Made by a program: the position numbers and the translations under genes | Part shown: piece after piece, positions 54,659 through 63,667 of the stretch | Numbering within the stretch: position 1 is the first letter of the stretch | Layout of the letters: every line of letters begins with the position of its first letter | Source: Sphingomicrobium nitratireducens | GTDB taxonomy: Bacteria; Pseudomonadota; Alphaproteobacteria; Sphingomonadales; Sphingomonadaceae | Assembly (NCBI RefSeq): GCF_026157035.1 | Contig: NZ_JANJZA010000001.1 | Coordinates: 227,001-291,000, forward strand | DNA length: 64,000 nt | Direction of reading: 5' to 3' | The notes under the pieces: generated by a model | The model's database searches: none | Told to the model about the DNA's origin: nothing | Seen by the model: the letters and a program-made list of their open reading frames with translations, nothing else

Positions 54659-55915
54659 ATGCATCTCAAGGACCTCAAGCTCAAAACCCCCGCCGAACTG
54701 GTCGCGATGGCCGAGGAACGCGGCGTCGAGGGCGCTTCCACCCTGCGAAAGCAGGACCTCATGTTCTCGATCCTCAAGGAAGAGGCCGAGAATGGCGAAC
54801 AGATCATGGGGATGGGGACGATCGAGGTCCTCAACGACGGCTTCGGCTTCCTGCGCAGCCCCGAGGCCAACTATCTCGCCGGTCCCGACGACATCTACGT
54901 CGCACCGCAGCTGGTCCGCAAGTTCGGGCTTCGCACCGGCGACACGGTGGAAGGCGAGATCCGCGCCCCCAAGGACGGTGAACGCTATTTCGCGCTGACC
55001 AAGGTCACGCAGGTCAATTTCGACGATCCCGAGGCGGTTCGCCATCGGGTCAATTTCGACAACCTCACCCCGCTCTATCCCGACGAGAAACTGACGCTCG
55101 ACAGTTCGGATCCGACCATCAAGGACAAGAGCGCGCGGGTGATCGACATTGTCGCCCCGCTCGGCAAGGGACAGCGCGCGCTGATCGTCGCGCCGCCGCG
55201 CACGGGTAAGACCGTCTTGCTCCAGAACATCGCCAAGGCGATCACCGACAACCACCCCGAGGTTTTCCTACTCGTCCTGCTCATCGACGAGCGTCCCGAG
55301 GAAGTCACCGACATGCAGCGCTCCGTGAAGGGCGAGGTCGTTTCCTCGACCTTCGACGAGCCCGCCTCGCGCCACGTCCAGGTCGCCGAAATGGTGATCG
55401 AGAAGGCCAAGCGCCTCGTCGAGCACAAGAAGGATGTCGTCATCCTCTTGGACTCGATCACCCGCCTCGGCCGCGCCTACAACACTGTTGTGCCCTCCTC
55501 GGGCAAGGTGCTGACCGGCGGCGTCGACGCAAACGCGCTGCAGCGTCCCAAACGCTTCTTCGGCGCCGCGCGCAATATCGAGGAAGGCGGCTCGCTCTCG
55601 ATCATCGCCACCGCGCTGATCGATACCGGTTCCAAGATGGACGAAGTCATCTTCGAGGAGTTCAAGGGTACCGGTAACAGCGAAATCGTCCTCGACCGCA
55701 AGGTCGCCGACAAGCGTATCTTCCCCTCGCTCGACGTCGGCAAGTCGGGCACGCGCAAGGAAGAATTGCTGGTCGACCAGGCAACGCTCTCCAAGATGTG
55801 GGTGCTGCGCCGCATCCTTATGCAGATGGGCACCATCGACGCGATGCAGTTCCTCCTCGACAAGATGAAGGACGCCAAGTCCAACGAGGACTTCTTCGCG
55901 AGCATGAACCAGTAG
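54659..55915 (+). CDS. rho: Transcription termination factor Rho
   Basis: 418 aa. N-terminal helical and CSD-like RNA-binding region ([35 protein letters not shown]), then the ATPase with Walker [29 protein letters not shown] and [23 protein letters not shown]. Start at 54659 ([10 protein letters not shown]). The 170-bp leader before it has room for Rho autoregulation. Confidence 0.96.
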   Translation: MHLKDLKLKTPAELVAMAEERGVEGASTLRKQDLMFSILKEEAENGEQIMGMGTIEVLNDGFGFLRSPEANYLAGPDDIYVAPQLVRKFGLRTGDTVEGEIRAPKDGERYFALTKVTQVNFDDPEAVRHRVNFDNLTPLYPDEKLTLDSSDPTIKDKSARVIDIVAPLGKGQRALIVAPPRTGKTVLLQNIAKAITDNHPEVFLLVLLIDERPEEVTDMQRSVKGEVVSSTFDEPASRHVQVAEMVIEKAKRLVEHKKDVVILLDSITRLGRAYNTVVPSSGKVLTGGVDANALQRPKRFFGAARNIEEGGSLSIIATALIDTGSKMDEVIFEEFKGTGNSEIVLDRKVADKRIFPSLDVGKSGTRKEELLVDQATLSKMWVLRRILMQMGTIDAMQFLLDKMKDAKSNEDFFASMNQ

Positions 55916-55924
55916 AGCTGTTTC

Positions 55925-55950
55925 CGCGTATCAACTTTGCTTGATGCGCG
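55925..55950. repeat. Hairpin between rho and the terC-family gene
   Basis: CGCGTATCAA-CTTTGC-TTGATGCGCG forms a 10-bp stem with one G-U pair, starting 10 bp after the rho stop. No T-tract follows, so it may stabilise the 3' end or weakly terminate. Confidence 0.45.
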
Positions 55951-55993
55951 ACCTCAGCGTGGAACTCCGCACTCGAACCGAGGTTAGCCCCCC

Positions 55994-56734
55994 ATGACCG
56001 ACCTTCTCTCGTTTCTTCTCGCGGCTGCGCATAGCGCGCCCGAGTTGGGCGGCCTTGGCGAGATGTGGGGACACATACTCAACGATTTCAGCAATCTGGG
56101 CGAACCGGCTGCGTGGCAGGCCTTCCTCCAGGTGCTGGCAATCGATCTCGTGATGGCAGGCGACAACGCGATCGTCGTCGGTGCGCTCGCGGCGGGCCTT
56201 CCGCCCGAACAGCGCAAGAAGGTCATCCTGATCGGTATCGCCGCGGCATTGGTGCTGCGCATCGTGTTCGCGCTCGTAGTGGTCCAGTTGCTGCAGATCG
56301 TCGGCCTGATCTTCGCGGGCGGGCTGCTCCTCCTGTGGGTGTCGTGGAAGTTCTGGCGCGAACTGCACCCCGACAAGGGGCACGAACACAGCGCCGGTAG
56401 CCCCGAGATCGCGGGCGACGAGCATAGCGGCCTCGCGCCAGCCAAGAGCTTCGCCAGCGCTGCCTGGGCCGTCGCCGTCGCCGACGTCTCGATGAGCCTC
56501 GACAACGTGCTCGGCGTGGCCGGCGCGGCCAAGGATCACCCGGGCATCCTCATCATCGGCCTCCTGTTTGCGGTGGCGCTGATGGGGCTCGCGGCCAACT
56601 ACATCGCCAAGATCATCGATCGCCATCGCTGGGTCGGCTATCTCGGCCTTGCCGTGATCGTGTGGGTCGCGGGTAAGATGATCTACGAGGGCTACACCGA
56701 TCCCGTGTTGGGGGTCGGCCAGCTGTTCGGCTGA
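55994..56734 (+). CDS. TerC family membrane protein (YjbE-like)
   Basis: 246 aa with about seven helices. Two Asp-containing motifs mark the family: DLVMAGDNAIVVGALAAGLP and VADVSMSLDNVLGVAGAA. A His/Glu-rich loop between them (KGHEHSAGSPEIAGDEHSG) may bind metal. TerC proteins export or handle Mn2+. No yybP-ykoY-type riboswitch fits in the 78-bp leader. Overlaps mnmE by 1 bp. Confidence 0.88.
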   Translation: MTDLLSFLLAAAHSAPELGGLGEMWGHILNDFSNLGEPAAWQAFLQVLAIDLVMAGDNAIVVGALAAGLPPEQRKKVILIGIAAALVLRIVFALVVVQLLQIVGLIFAGGLLLLWVSWKFWRELHPDKGHEHSAGSPEIAGDEHSGLAPAKSFASAAWAVAVADVSMSLDNVLGVAGAAKDHPGILIIGLLFAVALMGLAANYIAKIIDRHRWVGYLGLAVIVWVAGKMIYEGYTDPVLGVGQLFG

Positions 56735-58017
56735 TGACCGCTCGCCCTCGCGACACGATCGTCGCGCTGTCGAGCGGACGCCTTCCGGCCGCCATTGCCG
56801 TCGTGCGCATGAGCGGGCCCGATGCCCCAGACATCGCCTGCCGGGTGGCTGGATCGCTGCCGTCGCCCCGCCATGCCAGCCTCAAGGTGCTGCGCGATCC
56901 CGCAGACGGGACCGCCATCGACGAAGCGGTTACGCTTTTCTTCCCGGCGCCGGACACTGCGACGGGCGAGAATATCGTCGAATTCCAATGCCATGGATCG
57001 AATGCCGTGGTGCGAAAGCTTCTCGACGTCTTGACGTCTTCCCAGGGATGCAGGGCGGCCGAGCCCGGCGAATTCACGCGCCGTGCGCTCGAGAACGGGC
57101 GCATAGACTTGACCGCCGCAGAAGGCCTGGCGGACCTCCTCGCGGCAGAAACGGAGGCGCAGCGTCGCTCGGCGCTCAGGATCGCGCGGGGAGGGCTCCA
57201 CGACCGCCTCGTGGCGCTCCGCGAGCGGCTGATCGACGCCTCAGCCCGGGCGGAAGCCGCCATCGATTATGTCGGCGACGACTTGGAAACGGGGGATGAG
57301 GCGGGGCGGTTGGGCGGATTGATCGCGCAATTGCAGACGGATGCCAGGAGGCTTGCCGCAGCACCCTGCATCGAAACCTTGCGGGAGGGTATTCGCGTCG
57401 TCGTCGCGGGTCCCACAAATGCTGGAAAGTCAAGCTTTATCAACTATTTGGCAGGTCATTCACGGGTTATCGTGAGTGATGTTCACGGCACGACCCGCGA
57501 CATTGTCGAAGTGCCGCTGTCGATCGGCGGAATTCCGTTCACGCTGATCGACACAGCCGGGCTGCGGGAGACCGACGACGTGGTGGAAAGGATCGGCATC
57601 GAGCGGACCGGAGGCGCTGTGGAGGATGCCGACATCCTGGTTTGGATGGGCGATCCCGAGAGCCCTCCCGATCATCCACGAACGATCCTCGTTTCCTCGA
57701 AAGCCGACCTTCGATCTATAAAAGTAGTTGGTTCTTTGCCGTTTTCTGCCAAGACGGGCGAGGGTTATGAAGGTGTGATCGACGCCATAATAGCACACGG
57801 TTCGTCCCTGATCCCGACTTCCGACCAGATCGGGTTGACCAATTGGCAGGCTGCCATCCTCGATGACGTGGCGCGAACGCTTGTCGTGCCAGACGACATC
57901 GTGCTGCAGGCCGAATCAATTCGTCATGCGCTGGCCTGTGTGGACGTCCTAATGGGCGGTGGCGACGTAGATACGGTGCTCGACCGTCTCTTTGGGCGCT
58001 TTTGCCTCGGTAAATAA
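56734..58017 (+). CDS. mnmE: tRNA modification GTPase MnmE
   Basis: 427 aa. N-terminal folate-binding domain ([42 protein letters not shown]), internal G domain ([36 protein letters not shown]) and the C-terminal catalytic Cys in FGRFCLGK. With MnmG it makes cmnm5 at the tRNA wobble U. A parS site starts 1 bp after its stop. Confidence 0.96.
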   Translation: MTARPRDTIVALSSGRLPAAIAVVRMSGPDAPDIACRVAGSLPSPRHASLKVLRDPADGTAIDEAVTLFFPAPDTATGENIVEFQCHGSNAVVRKLLDVLTSSQGCRAAEPGEFTRRALENGRIDLTAAEGLADLLAAETEAQRRSALRIARGGLHDRLVALRERLIDASARAEAAIDYVGDDLETGDEAGRLGGLIAQLQTDARRLAAAPCIETLREGIRVVVAGPTNAGKSSFINYLAGHSRVIVSDVHGTTRDIVEVPLSIGGIPFTLIDTAGLRETDDVVERIGIERTGGAVEDADILVWMGDPESPPDHPRTILVSSKADLRSIKVVGSLPFSAKTGEGYEGVIDAIIAHGSSLIPTSDQIGLTNWQAAILDDVARTLVVPDDIVLQAESIRHALACVDVLMGGGDVDTVLDRLFGRFCLGK

Positions 58018-58033
58018 TGTTTCACGTGAAACA
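58018..58033. other. parS: parS centromere site (mnmE-mnmG gap)
   Basis: TGTTTCACGTGAAACA is a perfect 16-bp palindrome identical to the consensus ParB-binding parS. It begins right after the mnmE stop, 2.5-3.2 kb from parAB, and about 5.2 kb from oriC. Confidence 0.97.
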
Positions 58034-58078
58034 TCGTGATTTTGCTTTTTGTCTGTGAATGAGGCTAGAGGCCTAGGA

Positions 58079-59884
58079 ATGTACGATTGTCTGGTCATCG
58101 GTGGAGGTCATGCGGGCAGCGAAGCTGCAGCGGCTGCAGCGCGCATGGGCGTGTCGGTGGCTCTCGTTACCTATGGCGACGACAATGTCGGGCAAATGTC
58201 CTGCAATCCTTCCATAGGTGGTGTGGGGAAAGGGCATCTCGTTCGCGAGCTCGACGTCTTCGAGGGACTAATGGCGCCGGCGGCCGACGATGCTGCCATC
58301 CACTATCGCATGCTGAACGCTAGTAAGGGGCCCGCTGTGTGGGGACCTCGTATCCAGGCGGACAGGCGTCGTTACAGCGCGTCCGTGCAGGATCGCTTGT
58401 CATCTTATCCCGTAGCAAGAATCTCTGCGGAAGTTGTTGCCTTGTCGATCGTGTCTGGGCGGGTCGTCGGCGTGCGCTGTGCCGATGGTACCGAGATCCC
58501 TGCGAAAACCGTAGTAGTCGCAACCGGCACGTTCCTTGGTGGCCGTATCTTCCGAGGATCGGAACGTCACGATGGCGGTCGGTATGGCGAACGGGCGGCC
58601 AGCGAGTTGGGTCGGCAATTCGTTGATCTGGACCTAGTGCAGGGGCGACTGAAGACCGGGACCCCGCCCAGGCTGGATGGACGGACGATCGACTGGGCGA
58701 AGCTTGAACCACAACCTTCTGATCGTGCGAACTGGACGATGTCGATCGCCTCGGATGTCACGCGGCGACTTCCGCAGCTGGCTTGCGCCATCACGCGTAC
58801 CAATGAGCGAACCCATAAGATTATCGCTAGAAATGCGGAGAAATCTCCGCTTTATGCGGGTGACATTGGGGGCAGGGGACCGCGTTACTGTCCCTCGATC
58901 GAGGACAAGGTTCGTCGATTTGCCGATCGCGACAGCCACCAGCTCTTTCTCGAGCCGGAAGGCCTCGACGACCACCTTGTCTACCCGAACGGTATTTCGA
59001 CCTCGCTTCCGACCGATGTCCAACTGGAAATGATGCAGTCGATCGAGGGGCTCGAGAAGGTGGAGATCGCCCGCCCGGGCTATGCGGTCGAATATGCATT
59101 CTCCGACCCGAGGCGTCTTGATCGTCGGCTCGCCCATCGTGACATCGACGGGCTGTTCCTTGCCGGACAGATCAATGGAACGACCGGATACGAGGAAGCA
59201 GCAGCGCAGGGCCTCGTGGCAGGACTCAACGCCGCGGCAGACGTGAGGGGCGACGAGCCGTTCCTGTTCGAGCGGCACAACAGCTACATAGGTGTGATGG
59301 TCGACGATCTCGTTATTCACGGCGTGACCGAGCCCTATCGCATGATGACCGCGCGCGCGGAATTTAGACTTCATCTGCGTGCCGACAACGCCGCAACGCG
59401 TCTCGGGTCGATGGCGCGCCGGTCGGGGATAGGGCAGAAGCATCTCGCTCGGCTGTCTCACCGCGAGAAGATGCGTGCGCAGATGTTCGACCTGTTGGCG
59501 GAGAAGGTTTCTGGATCCGAGCTTGGCTTTGACGATACCAACTCGCGACCTCTGTCGGAATGGGTGAGCAGGCCGGGAGGCGAACAGGCTGTCGCGACAA
59601 GGCTTGGTCCTGGGCATGCCGCTCGGGAAGTCCTCTTCGATGCGCTCTATGCCCCGTATCTGGAACGCCAACGGAGGGAGTGGACGTCCCTGGAGGCCGC
59701 GCGTCAGCAGGTCATTCCCTCGGCCTTCGCGTTCGACACCGTTCATGGTCTTTCACATGAGATGGTAGAGCGGCTGAATGCGGCGCGTCCCGATACGCTC
59801 GACCAGGCGAGCCGGGTGAGGGGGGTGACCCCTGCAGCCTTGACCGCCATCCATCTTGCCTTGGCTCGGCGCCATGCTGCTTGA
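58079..59884 (+). CDS. mnmG: tRNA uridine-5-carboxymethylaminomethyl modification enzyme MnmG
   Basis: 601 aa FAD protein. Start MYDCLVIGGGHAGSEAAAAAARMG with the dinucleotide-binding GGGHAG. QMSCNPSIGGVGKGHLVRELDVFEG, NGTTGYEEAAAQGLVAGLNAA and EPYRMMTARAEFRLHLRADNA are signatures. In-frame TTG (58049) and GTG starts upstream are not preferred. The codon third positions look more AT-rich than in flanking genes. Confidence 0.96.
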   Translation: MYDCLVIGGGHAGSEAAAAAARMGVSVALVTYGDDNVGQMSCNPSIGGVGKGHLVRELDVFEGLMAPAADDAAIHYRMLNASKGPAVWGPRIQADRRRYSASVQDRLSSYPVARISAEVVALSIVSGRVVGVRCADGTEIPAKTVVVATGTFLGGRIFRGSERHDGGRYGERAASELGRQFVDLDLVQGRLKTGTPPRLDGRTIDWAKLEPQPSDRANWTMSIASDVTRRLPQLACAITRTNERTHKIIARNAEKSPLYAGDIGGRGPRYCPSIEDKVRRFADRDSHQLFLEPEGLDDHLVYPNGISTSLPTDVQLEMMQSIEGLEKVEIARPGYAVEYAFSDPRRLDRRLAHRDIDGLFLAGQINGTTGYEEAAAQGLVAGLNAAADVRGDEPFLFERHNSYIGVMVDDLVIHGVTEPYRMMTARAEFRLHLRADNAATRLGSMARRSGIGQKHLARLSHREKMRAQMFDLLAEKVSGSELGFDDTNSRPLSEWVSRPGGEQAVATRLGPGHAAREVLFDALYAPYLERQRREWTSLEAARQQVIPSAFAFDTVHGLSHEMVERLNAARPDTLDQASRVRGVTPAALTAIHLALARRHAA

Positions 59885-60497
59885 ACGGTTGCGGAAGGTC
59901 TCTGGTCGTGATGTTTCACGTGAAACAATCGAGAAGATCGAAGCGTACAAGTCTCGACTTCTGATCGAGTCCGAAAAGCAAAACCTCATCGCGAGGTCGA
60001 CGTACGACGAGATCGACGAGCGTCACATCGTAGATGGTGCGCAGTTGCTGGCTCATGATCCGAGGCCCGACGCGCATTGGGTCGATATCGGGAGCGGTGC
60101 GGGCCTTCCGGGTATCGTGATCGCTGCCATCCACCCGGGCCCCGTGACCCTCGTCGAACCGCGAAAACTGCGTGCGGATTTCCTAATCTATTGTGTCGAC
60201 CTCCTGTCCTTCGGAGACCGCGTCCGTGTCGTGCCATGCAGGTCCACGACATGGCAGGGGCATGGCGACGTCATCACCGGAAGGGCAGTGGCCCCGATCG
60301 ACAAGTTCTTTCGTGATACGATACACCTTGCGACCCGAAAGACGCAGTTCGTGCTTCCCAAGGGGCGCAAGGCTCAAGAAGAACTGGAAGCCGCCCGCAA
60401 GGTCTGGCAAGGTGATTTCGCGCTGGAGCCGAGTGCAACCGATGGGGAAGCTGCAATCGTGCTCGCGCGAAACGTTAGGCGGAGGGGGAAAGCATGA
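59874..60497 (+). CDS. rsmG: 16S rRNA (guanine527-N7)-methyltransferase RsmG
   Basis: 207 aa. The SAM site VDIGSGAGLPGIVIAAIHP and VTGRAVAPIDKFF region fit the family. The start at 59874 overlaps mnmG by 11 bp. A second perfect parS lies inside at 59912-59927 and is read as VSRET. It overlaps parA by 4 bp. Confidence 0.94.
   Translation: MLLERLRKVSGRDVSRETIEKIEAYKSRLLIESEKQNLIARSTYDEIDERHIVDGAQLLAHDPRPDAHWVDIGSGAGLPGIVIAAIHPGPVTLVEPRKLRADFLIYCVDLLSFGDRVRVVPCRSTTWQGHGDVITGRAVAPIDKFFRDTIHLATRKTQFVLPKGRKAQEELEAARKVWQGDFALEPSATDGEAAIVLARNVRRRGKA
59912..59927. other. parS: parS centromere site inside rsmG
   Basis: A second perfect TGTTTCACGTGAAACA, 1.9 kb from the first. Here the palindrome is coding (codons for V-S-R-E-T in RsmG), so protein and partition constraints share the same bases. 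Confidence 0.97.
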
Positions 60498-61276
60498 TCC
60501 GGATCGCGGTCGCCAACCAGAAGGGCGGGGTAGGCAAGACCACGACCGCCATCAATCTTGCGACAGCGCTGGCGGCGATCGGCTGGAAAGTCCTCCTCGT
60601 AGACCTTGACCCGCAGGGGAATGCCTCGACGGGCCTGGGCGTCTCCGCATCGCAGCGTGAGGCCTCCAGCTATGATGTCCTCACCGGGGAAAGTAGCGTT
60701 GTCGACGCCGCGGTCGCGACCAAGGTCCCGCGCCTCGACCTTCTTTCCGCGACAGTCGATCTGTCTGGAGCCGAAATCGAGCTCGTCGGCCTTGAGGATC
60801 GCACGCACCGCCTCGTCCAGGCTCTTGAGGAAATTCCGGTCGGCCGCTGGGACATCTGTCTGATCGATTGTCCGCCCTCGCTTGGGCTGCTGACTGTCAA
60901 TGCCTTGATCGCCGCCCGCCATCTGCTGGTGCCGCTCCAATGCGAGTTCTTCGCACTCGAGGGCCTTAGCCAGCTGCTCCAAACCGTCGAGCGGGTCCGT
61001 GTCGGCTACAATCCAGACCTCGCCATTCTCGGTGTCGCGCTGACCATGTTCGATCGGCGCAACAATCTTTCAGGGCAGGTTGCGGAAGACGTACGTGCCT
61101 GCCTCGGCACAACCGTATTCAACACGGTTGTTCCGCGGAACGTGCGCCTGTCCGAAGCGCCAAGCCATGGACTGCCGGCGCTCATCTACGACCTGAAATG
61201 TCCGGGCAGCGCGGCCTACCTGAAGCTCGCGCGCGAGATCATCGATCGCCTCCCGGCGCGTGCGGAGGCGGCCTGA
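60494..61276 (+). CDS. parA: Chromosome partitioning protein ParA
   Basis: 260 aa. Deviant Walker A ANQKGGVGKTTTAINLA at the N-terminus, VDLDPQGNASTGLG, and DICLIDCPPSLGLLTVNAL as Walker B. Segregates origins by a nucleoid-bound ATPase gradient with ParB. Overlaps rsmG by 4 bp (ATGA) and parB by 1 bp. Confidence 0.97.
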   Translation: MIRIAVANQKGGVGKTTTAINLATALAAIGWKVLLVDLDPQGNASTGLGVSASQREASSYDVLTGESSVVDAAVATKVPRLDLLSATVDLSGAEIELVGLEDRTHRLVQALEEIPVGRWDICLIDCPPSLGLLTVNALIAARHLLVPLQCEFFALEGLSQLLQTVERVRVGYNPDLAILGVALTMFDRRNNLSGQVAEDVRACLGTTVFNTVVPRNVRLSEAPSHGLPALIYDLKCPGSAAYLKLAREIIDRLPARAEAA

Positions 61277-62151
61277 TGAAGAAGTCGACCGGGCTCGGCA
61301 AGGGCCTTTCGGCCCTTCTCGACGACGCACAGGCGCGCCGGGCCGGGACTGCACAGGCGCCTCGCACCGGCGTCCAGTCGCTCGAAATCGCTGCCATCAG
61401 GCCCAATCCCAATCAGCCCCGCCGGCACTTCGACGAGGTAGCGCTGACCGAACTGGCCGAATCCATCAAGCGCCAGGGCATCTTGCAGCCGATCATCGTG
61501 CGCGAAGCAGCGGAAGGTGGCTACGAAATTATTGCGGGCGAACGACGCTGGCGCGCGTCGCAAAAGGCCCAACTTCACGAGATTCCCGCGCTCGTTCGGG
61601 ACAGTGATGAGGAAAGCTCGGCCGAACTCGCCGTCATCGAGAACGTCCAGCGCGAGGATCTGAACGCGATCGAGGAAGCCGCAGCCTACCGCGCCCTGAT
61701 GGAGCGCTACGGTCACGGCCAGCAAGCGATCGGCGACATCGTCGGCAAGTCCCGCAGTCACGTCGCGAACCTGCTCCGGCTCCTCGATCTGCCGAGTGAA
61801 GTACAGGAAATGCTCCTGCGAGGCGATATCAGCATGGGACATGCGCGGGCGGTTCTCGGATCGCCCGACCCTCTCGCGCTCGCCAGGGAAATTCACGCCC
61901 AAGGCCTTTCCGTCCGCGACGCGGAACGGAAAGCGAAAGCCCAGAAAACTCCTGAAAAGTCGAAGTCAGCGTCGGGCGTGGCGCGCCCAGTCGACGCCGA
62001 TCTCGCGGCGCTAGAGCGTCAGCTTGGGGACATGCTCGGGCTCAAGGTCAAGGTGGTCCATGGCGCGAGCGGCGGGCGCGTCGAACTCAACTATCGGACG
62101 CTCGACCAGCTCGACATGATCTGCCAGCGCCTCTCGGGCGAACCGATCTAG
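61276..62151 (+). CDS. parB: Chromosome partitioning protein ParB
   Basis: 291 aa CTPase clamp. N-terminal ParA-contact segment (GLGKGLSALL), CTP-binding domain with GERRWRA (88-94) and ENVQREDLNAIEEA, then the HTH (QAIGDIVGKSRSHVANLLRLL) that reads parS, and a C-terminal dimerisation domain. The stop shares CTAG (62148-62151) with holA. Confidence 0.97.
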   Translation: MKKSTGLGKGLSALLDDAQARRAGTAQAPRTGVQSLEIAAIRPNPNQPRRHFDEVALTELAESIKRQGILQPIIVREAAEGGYEIIAGERRWRASQKAQLHEIPALVRDSDEESSAELAVIENVQREDLNAIEEAAAYRALMERYGHGQQAIGDIVGKSRSHVANLLRLLDLPSEVQEMLLRGDISMGHARAVLGSPDPLALAREIHAQGLSVRDAERKAKAQKTPEKSKSASGVARPVDADLAALERQLGDMLGLKVKVVHGASGGRVELNYRTLDQLDMICQRLSGEPI

Positions 62152-63173
62152 CGCCGTGCCGATCGGGCCGTCCGCGCGACGGTCAGCAGCTCCTGGCCCA
62201 GCGCGGTGCGCGCCGGCCGACCCTCGAGCATCAGACCTTCCTCAAGGGCGATCACGCGCTCCGCCAGCCGTTCGAGACGGTCGCCCCGCCAGGCCATCAA
62301 CATCGCGGAAACGGCCGGTTTTTCGCGAAAAAAGATGGCATTACCCATCGACGCCATGACGCCGGAAGGCGCTTCACCCGCGTTGATGCGCGCCACCATC
62401 GGCGAGAGCATCACGATCCGTCGCTGCATCGCGCGCAGGATCGTAATCGCCTCGCTCCCGCCTACCGACAGCTGGTCGAGACCGACTTGCACCGCCCTGA
62501 TGTCCCCGACCATTGCGCGGTCTCCAAGTGCGAACAGTTCCAGTTCCTCGGAACCCGCGCCAAGGCGGTCAACCATGTCATGCGTGAGGGGACGACTAGA
62601 ATCGCCTGCGTGCGGCTCCGCATATAGCGCATATTTGGCGACTTCCTGTGCCGCCAGCGCGCGATTGGCATTGCACATGCCGGCAATGCGGGCGACGACC
62701 CCGGGCTCAGGCTCGAGTCCCTCGTCGCGCGCCATCCTTTCGACGAGTTCTTCGAATTGGCGTCCTTCGAGCGCATAGGACACATTGGACAGGGCGCGCG
62801 GGCTTGCCTCGGCGGCCTTGAGGAGCTTGCTGGTCTTGCGCAATGCCCCTGCGATCGCGACTACGGGATGCTCGCAGCCTGGCGCCTCGAACAGGGCTTC
62901 CACGCCGGGCAGAATCTCGTCTCCCGCAGGCTCGATCCACAGCAGGCGCCGCCCGCCGAACATCGATATGGCATTTGCCTCGTCGGCGAGCCTGGCGGGA
63001 TCGCTCCGTATCGTTGCGGCGTCGAGTACTTCCTTCTCGGCGCGCAGCCCCTCGAGCAGGGTCTCCGCATGGGCTCGCGAACTGGGCTCGTCGGCCCCGT
63101 GGAACAGGTAGAACCGCACCGCCGGATCGGGCGAGGCAAGCGCACGATCGAGGCCGCCACGCTGGATCTTCAT
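62148..63173 (-). CDS. holA: DNA polymerase III delta subunit
   Basis: 341 aa clamp-loader subunit. FYLFHGADEPSSRAHAETLLEGL and GGRRLLWIEPAGDEILP in the N-terminal AAA-like domain, then helical domain II and the collar domain (QVGLDQLSVGGSEAITILRAMQRR). Third gene of leuS-lptE-holA; overlaps lptE by 4 bp. Confidence 0.92.
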   Translation of the reverse strand: MKIQRGGLDRALASPDPAVRFYLFHGADEPSSRAHAETLLEGLRAEKEVLDAATIRSDPARLADEANAISMFGGRRLLWIEPAGDEILPGVEALFEAPGCEHPVVAIAGALRKTSKLLKAAEASPRALSNVSYALEGRQFEELVERMARDEGLEPEPGVVARIAGMCNANRALAAQEVAKYALYAEPHAGDSSRPLTHDMVDRLGAGSEELELFALGDRAMVGDIRAVQVGLDQLSVGGSEAITILRAMQRRIVMLSPMVARINAGEAPSGVMASMGNAIFFREKPAVSAMLMAWRGDRLERLAERVIALEEGLMLEGRPARTALGQELLTVARTARSARR

Positions 63174-63667
63174 GGCTCCGCCCGGGTGAAATAGAGCGCG
63201 AGGCGTCCGACGATGTCGTCGGCGACTTCCTTGGCGAGCCGTTCCGCCGCGGTCTGTTCGGCCGCGACGGTCGCATATTCGGAACTGGTGATATCGATGC
63301 CGGCATCCGACCCCGCCGTGGAATCGAGGACCGTCTCTCCGGTCGCGAGATCGACAAGTTGGAAACGTGCGCGCAGCGTGCGCCGTTCACGCGTCGCGGC
63401 TGCGTCGCCGCGGATGCCGAAGCGGGTGATGTCGTCGTCGATCTCGACGTCGAGCCGGTAGGCCGCCGCTGCGCCGCCCTGCTGGAGCCGGTCGACCAGC
63501 GCGTTGCGCAGCAGCCAGCCCGAACGCTCGTCGATCGGCCCGACCTCGACCTGCGACAGCCGCGACCCGGCCGCGCCCGATGGCCCGTCTGCATAGAGCG
63601 GCCGTAACCCGCATCCGCTCGCCATGCCGGCCGCAGCCATCAGCAGGAGGGCGGCCGCGCGCTTCAT
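63170..63667 (-). CDS. lptE: LPS assembly lipoprotein LptE
   Basis: 165 aa. Lipoprotein signal with ASGC (Cys19) followed by GLRPLYA, the usual LptE start. VEVGPIDERSGWLLRNALVDRLQ and a C-terminal VAAEQTAAERLAKEVADDIVGRLALYF fit the family. Plugs and supports the LptD barrel in the outer membrane. The start at 63667 overlaps leuS by 4 bp. Confidence 0.9.
   Translation of the reverse strand: MKRAAALLLMAAAGMASGCGLRPLYADGPSGAAGSRLSQVEVGPIDERSGWLLRNALVDRLQQGGAAAAYRLDVEIDDDITRFGIRGDAAATRERRTLRARFQLVDLATGETVLDSTAGSDAGIDITSSEYATVAAEQTAAERLAKEVADDIVGRLALYFTRAEP

Noticed and set aside
55916-55993. Manganese (yybP-ykoY) riboswitch before the TerC-family gene
   Set aside because: The gap is only 78 bp and lacks the conserved loops; just a simple hairpin is seen.
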